From assembly GCA_903930805.1 (NCBI GenBank), contig CAIYZZ010000024.1, positions 1 to 8,474 on the forward strand: a stretch of DNA of 8,474 nucleotides, read 5' to 3'. Origin of the DNA: an uncultured Rhodocyclaceae bacterium. GTDB lineage: Bacteria > Pseudomonadota > Gammaproteobacteria > Burkholderiales > Rhodocyclaceae. Position 1 is the first letter of the stretch. Every line of letters starts with the position of its first letter. A program made the translations under genes and the position numbers. This document shows, in pieces, positions 5,942 to 8,474 of this stretch. Below the pieces are notes generated by a model. That model saw nothing but the letters and a program-made list of their open reading frames with translations, was not told where the DNA came from and did no database searches.

Positions 5942-7144
5942 ATGAGTACCAGCACAGCCTCCGCCAGCGCCAAGACATTTCCACAGCACATTCTGGTCGT
6001 CGATGACACTGCGACCAACCGGCAAATCCTCGCGGTTTTTCTCAAGAAGCTGGGTCATACGGTCGAACTTGCCGAAGATGGTGCCCAGGCTGTGGATCTG
6101 TTTGCTGCCAAGTCATTCGATTTGGTGATCATGGATGTGATGATGCCGGTGATGGATGGCTATGAGGCTACCCGTCGCATCAAGGCGATGTGTCCTGACC
6201 GCTGGGTGCCAGTGCTTTTCCTCTCCGCTCTCGACAAGGATGAGAGCCTGGTTGTTGGCCTTGAGGCGGGGGGTGACGATTACCTGCCCAAGCCGGTGAA
6301 TTTCGTCGTACTCGAGGCCAAGCTGCGCTCGCTATCGCGCACGCTGGCCATGCGCCGCGAATTGGAAGACGCGCGTAGCGCGCTGCAGGAATATTACGAC
6401 GCCCGTGAGGCAGAAAATGCCCTGGCCGCCGAAATTCTCGACCAGTTGATGCAGCGCCCCGGGCTTGCCGACCCCAGCCTGCACTACTGGATGAATCCGG
6501 CCACCAACTTCAGCGGCGACATCGTTGCGGCGGCGCGCGCTACCGATGGCCGTTTCTATGTCTTGTTGGCCGACGCTACGGGCCACGGTCTGGCGGCTGC
6601 CATCAGTGTGCTGCCGGTTCTGACCCTGTTCTACGACGTCGTCGAATTCGGTCTGCCACTTGGCCGTGTGATTGCCAAGATCAACAGCCAACTGCGCATG
6701 GCTCTGCCGGTGGGACGTTTTGTCGCTTGTGCCTGCTTGTGCATCGATCCACAGAGTGGCCGCAGCGAAATCTGGATGGGGGGCATGCCCAGTGGCTTGC
6801 TGCTCGACAATGATGGCCGGGTGCTGCGTGAGATCGAGTCTTCGCACCTGCCGCTGGGTATCGACGATTTTGATTGGCGCAAGTCAGCCACCGAAGCACT
6901 GGTCTTTCCCGACGCCGGCGGACAACTGGTGCTGTTTTCCGACGGGTTGATCGAAGCCCGGAATAGTGCGGGTGAGGACTTTGGCATGGCGCGCCTGTGT
7001 GCCGCACTGGCCAGCGCACCTGCCCCCGGTCGGGTTGCCGCCGTGCAGACTGCCGTTTTCGCGCACCTTGGCAATATCCCGCCGCACGACGATGTCACGC
7101 TGATGCTGGTTGATCTCCCTCCTCCCCCACTGAAAACAAGGTAA
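5942..7144 (+). CDS. Response regulator with C-terminal PP2C-type (SpoIIE/RsbU) serine phosphatase
   Basis: Cytoplasmic two-component output protein of 400 residues. The receiver domain (about 16-130) has the acidic pair Asp21-Asp22, phosphoacceptor Asp65 (LVIMDVMMP), Ser95 and Lys117 (LPKPVN), so it should be phosphorylated by a histidine kinase that is not in the window. A charged, probably coiled-coil linker (about 131-170) leads to a PPM/SpoIIE phosphatase domain (about 180-393). The Mn/Mg-binding acidic residues appear intact: SGD with Asp193, DATGHG with Asp211, SDG with Asp334, and Asp383-Asp384. This differs from RssB, whose phosphatase fold is degenerate. Known relatives (RsbU-like, HsbR, CrsR) dephosphorylate a STAS anti-anti-sigma protein to change sigma factor use; no STAS or anti-sigma gene is visible here. 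ATG 5942 is chosen because an in-frame TAA lies at 5930-5932 and the receiver fold starts shortly after. The DUF4202 gene follows four bases downstream. Confidence 0.92.
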   Translation: MSTSTASASAKTFPQHILVVDDTATNRQILAVFLKKLGHTVELAEDGAQAVDLFAAKSFDLVIMDVMMPVMDGYEATRRIKAMCPDRWVPVLFLSALDKDESLVVGLEAGGDDYLPKPVNFVVLEAKLRSLSRTLAMRRELEDARSALQEYYDAREAENALAAEILDQLMQRPGLADPSLHYWMNPATNFSGDIVAAARATDGRFYVLLADATGHGLAAAISVLPVLTLFYDVVEFGLPLGRVIAKINSQLRMALPVGRFVACACLCIDPQSGRSEIWMGGMPSGLLLDNDGRVLREIESSHLPLGIDDFDWRKSATEALVFPDAGGQLVLFSDGLIEARNSAGEDFGMARLCAALASAPAPGRVAAVQTAVFAHLGNIPPHDDVTLMLVDLPPPPLKTR

Positions 7145-7148
7145 CGAC

Positions 7149-7742
7149 ATGACCACTTCCTCGTTTGATCGCACCATTGCACTATTCGATGCCGCCAATA
7201 CTGAAGATCCGAATCTGGATCAGGGCCAACCGAAGGAACTGCTCTACGCACAGCGCATGACCGACATGATTGGTCGCTACGCACCCGAGGCCGATGATGC
7301 GGTCAAACTGGCGGTGCGCGCCCAGCATATCCAGCGCTGGAAAACACCGCGCGACAGCTACCCGATGACGCGCGACGGTTATTTCCAGTGGCGCACCGGT
7401 CTCTACAAGTTTCATGCCGAAACGGCCGGCCGCCTGATGCAGGAGGCCGGCTATGACGCAGCGACCATCGAGCGCGTCAAGCAAGCCGTCGGCAAGCGCG
7501 GTCTCAAGGTGAATGCCGATACGCAGTTGCTCGAAGACGTTGCCGACCTGGTGTTCATCGAGCACTACATGCTCGGTTTCGCCGGCCAGCATACCGAATA
7601 CACCGAAGAAAAGTGGCTCGACATCATCCGCAAGACCTGGAAGAAGATGTCGGAGCGCGCGCATACCTTTGCCTTGTCCGGGCAGCTCAAGCTGCCGGAG
7701 CCGCTGGTGCCGCTGATTACCAAGGCGGTCACAGGAGGCTGA
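7149..7742 (+). CDS. DUF4202 family protein
   Basis: A 197-residue soluble protein with no signal peptide or membrane segment. The overall pattern matches DUF4202, a family without an assigned biochemical role. Recognisable segments are FDAANTEDPN (13-22), KELLYAQRM (29-37), RAQHIQRWKTPRDSYP (57-72), GYFQWRTGLYKFHA (77-90), LLEDVADLVFIEHY (127-140) and the RKTWKKMS segment (161-168). Conserved-looking His60, His89, the Glu129-Asp130 pair and His139 could form a metal or catalytic site in an all-helical fold (inference only). AAGGT at 7138-7142, overlapping the regulator's stop, serves as ribosome site seven bases from the ATG, so expression is linked to the phosphatase regulator. The reductase gene starts two bases after its stop. 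Family assignment is good; function unknown. Confidence 0.85.
   Translation: MTTSSFDRTIALFDAANTEDPNLDQGQPKELLYAQRMTDMIGRYAPEADDAVKLAVRAQHIQRWKTPRDSYPMTRDGYFQWRTGLYKFHAETAGRLMQEAGYDAATIERVKQAVGKRGLKVNADTQLLEDVADLVFIEHYMLGFAGQHTEYTEEKWLDIIRKTWKKMSERAHTFALSGQLKLPEPLVPLITKAVTGG
7733..7738 (+). promoter_or_regulatory. Consensus Shine-Dalgarno of the GlxR-like reductase
   Basis: A perfect AGGAGG lies in the last codons of the DUF4202 gene, six bases before the ATG at 7745. It fixes the reductase start and implies much stronger initiation than the neighbouring genes. Confidence 0.85.
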
Positions 7743-7744
7743 AC

Positions 7745-8474
7745 ATGCAAGTCGGGTTCATTGGCCTCGGCCTCATGGGTCGCCCCATGGCCCTGCACTT
7801 GGCAAAAGCCGGCCATACGCTTCATCTCTGGGCTCGCCGGCCTGCTTCACTCGAACCCTTCAAGGATGTGGCTGCCAAGGTCCATGCCTCTGCCACCGAG
7901 GTGGCGAAGCACGCCGACATCGTTTTCACGATGGTGGCCGACGCACCTGATGTGCGCGATGTAACACTGGGCGAAAATGGCATCGCGGCTGGCGCCAAGC
8001 CCGGACTCATCGTCGTGGACATGAGTACGATCAACCCCAATGCAGCCCGCGAGATCGGCGCAGCATTGGCAGAAAAAGGCATCGAATTCATCGACGCGCC
8101 GGTCTCGGGCGGCGAAACCGGGGCGATCAATGCCGCCCTGACCATCATGGCCGGCGGCAAGCCCGATGTTTTCGAGAAGGTCAAACCGCTGTTCGAGAAG
8201 CTGGGCAAGTCCGTCACCCTGATCGGCGACATGGGTGCCGGCCAAGTGGCGAAAGCCTGCAACCAGATTCTCACTGGCGTCGGCGTCCTGGCGGTGGCCG
8301 AGGCGTTCAACTTCGCGGCAAAAAATGGCGTGGATGTCGCCAAGGTGCGCGAGGCGCTGCTGGGCGGCTTCGCCTACTCGCGCATCCTCGAAAATCACGG
8401 CCAGCGCATGATCGACCGCAACTTCAAGCCGGGCTTCAAGGCCTGGATGCACCAGAAGGACTTGCGCATCGTCA
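7745..8474 (+). CDS. glxR: 2-hydroxy-3-oxopropionate (tartronate semialdehyde) reductase, 3' end cut by window
   Basis: Cytoplasmic beta-hydroxyacid dehydrogenase that likely reduces tartronate semialdehyde to D-glycerate with NAD(P)H, in the glyoxylate carboligase route. 243 codons are visible; the family is usually about 290-300 residues, so roughly 50 residues lie beyond the window. The Rossmann motif GFIGLGLMG is at 4-12. Arg31-Arg32 after the second strand favour NADPH (inference). The substrate motif DAPVSGGETGA is at 117-127 with Ser121, and the catalytic Lys170 is in GAGQVAKACNQ. The segment GGFAYSRILENHGQRM and the following HQKDL resemble E. coli GlxR more than GarR as I recall those sequences. 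Close alternatives are 3-hydroxyisobutyrate dehydrogenase or succinic semialdehyde reductase of the same family. It lies two bases after DUF4202, with a consensus ribosome site. No gcl, hyi or glycerate kinase gene is visible, but the downstream region is outside the window. Confidence 0.82.
   Translation, partial: MQVGFIGLGLMGRPMALHLAKAGHTLHLWARRPASLEPFKDVAAKVHASATEVAKHADIVFTMVADAPDVRDVTLGENGIAAGAKPGLIVVDMSTINPNAAREIGAALAEKGIEFIDAPVSGGETGAINAALTIMAGGKPDVFEKVKPLFEKLGKSVTLIGDMGAGQVAKACNQILTGVGVLAVAEAFNFAAKNGVDVAKVREALLGGFAYSRILENHGQRMIDRNFKPGFKAWMHQKDLRIV

Noticed and set aside
3198..7969. Repeated GTAACACT at about 3199, 3527 and 7961
   Set aside because: Only 8 bases, and a plausible result of Val-Thr-Leu codons.

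Overview
The window is GC-rich, densely coding DNA from what looks like a proteobacterium. The gene families and codon habits fit a betaproteobacterium (Rhodocyclales-like), but no taxonomic marker is present, so this is inference. All seven genes lie on the + strand with very short gaps. No RNA gene, mobile element, CRISPR array or long non-coding stretch is visible; the largest gap is 66 bases. The first and last genes are cut by the window edges.

Layout. (1) Bases 1-1607: the 3' part of a major facilitator superfamily (MFS) transporter overlaps, by an ATGA junction, a short CbiX/SirB-type sirohydrochlorin metal chelatase. This pair is translationally coupled. (2) Bases 1640-5875: a two-gene RND efflux system, made of a periplasmic adaptor with a signal peptide and a 1071-residue inner-membrane permease three bases downstream. 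No outer-membrane channel gene is present in the window. (3) Bases 5942-8474: a response regulator fused to a PP2C-type (SpoIIE/RsbU-like) serine phosphatase, then a DUF4202 protein, then a GlxR-like tartronate semialdehyde reductase truncated by the window end. Spacings here are 2-4 bases, which suggests one operon started by a TATAAT box directly in front of the regulator.

How they work together. The transporter and chelatase could form a metal or tetrapyrrole-related unit. The RND pair is a self-contained pump needing a TolC-like partner from elsewhere. The phosphatase regulator keeps all recognisable phosphoacceptor and metal-binding residues, so it is probably an active partner-switching output whose STAS-type substrate is not encoded here. 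Its grouping with DUF4202 and glyoxylate metabolism is unexplained.

The most unusual signal is a 12-base word, AGCGCCGACTTT, present four times in 8.5 kb (three + copies, one - copy), in different frames and once between genes. This suggests a dispersed genomic word rather than a protein-driven repeat. Other points are two genes with AT-rich boxes abutting the start codon and no Shine-Dalgarno sequence (possible leaderless transcripts), an Arg at the usual proton-relay Lys position of the RND pump, and a His-rich cytoplasmic loop of the pump that coincides with a perfect DNA hairpin. I see no clear undescribed multi-gene system here; most genes belong to well-known families.
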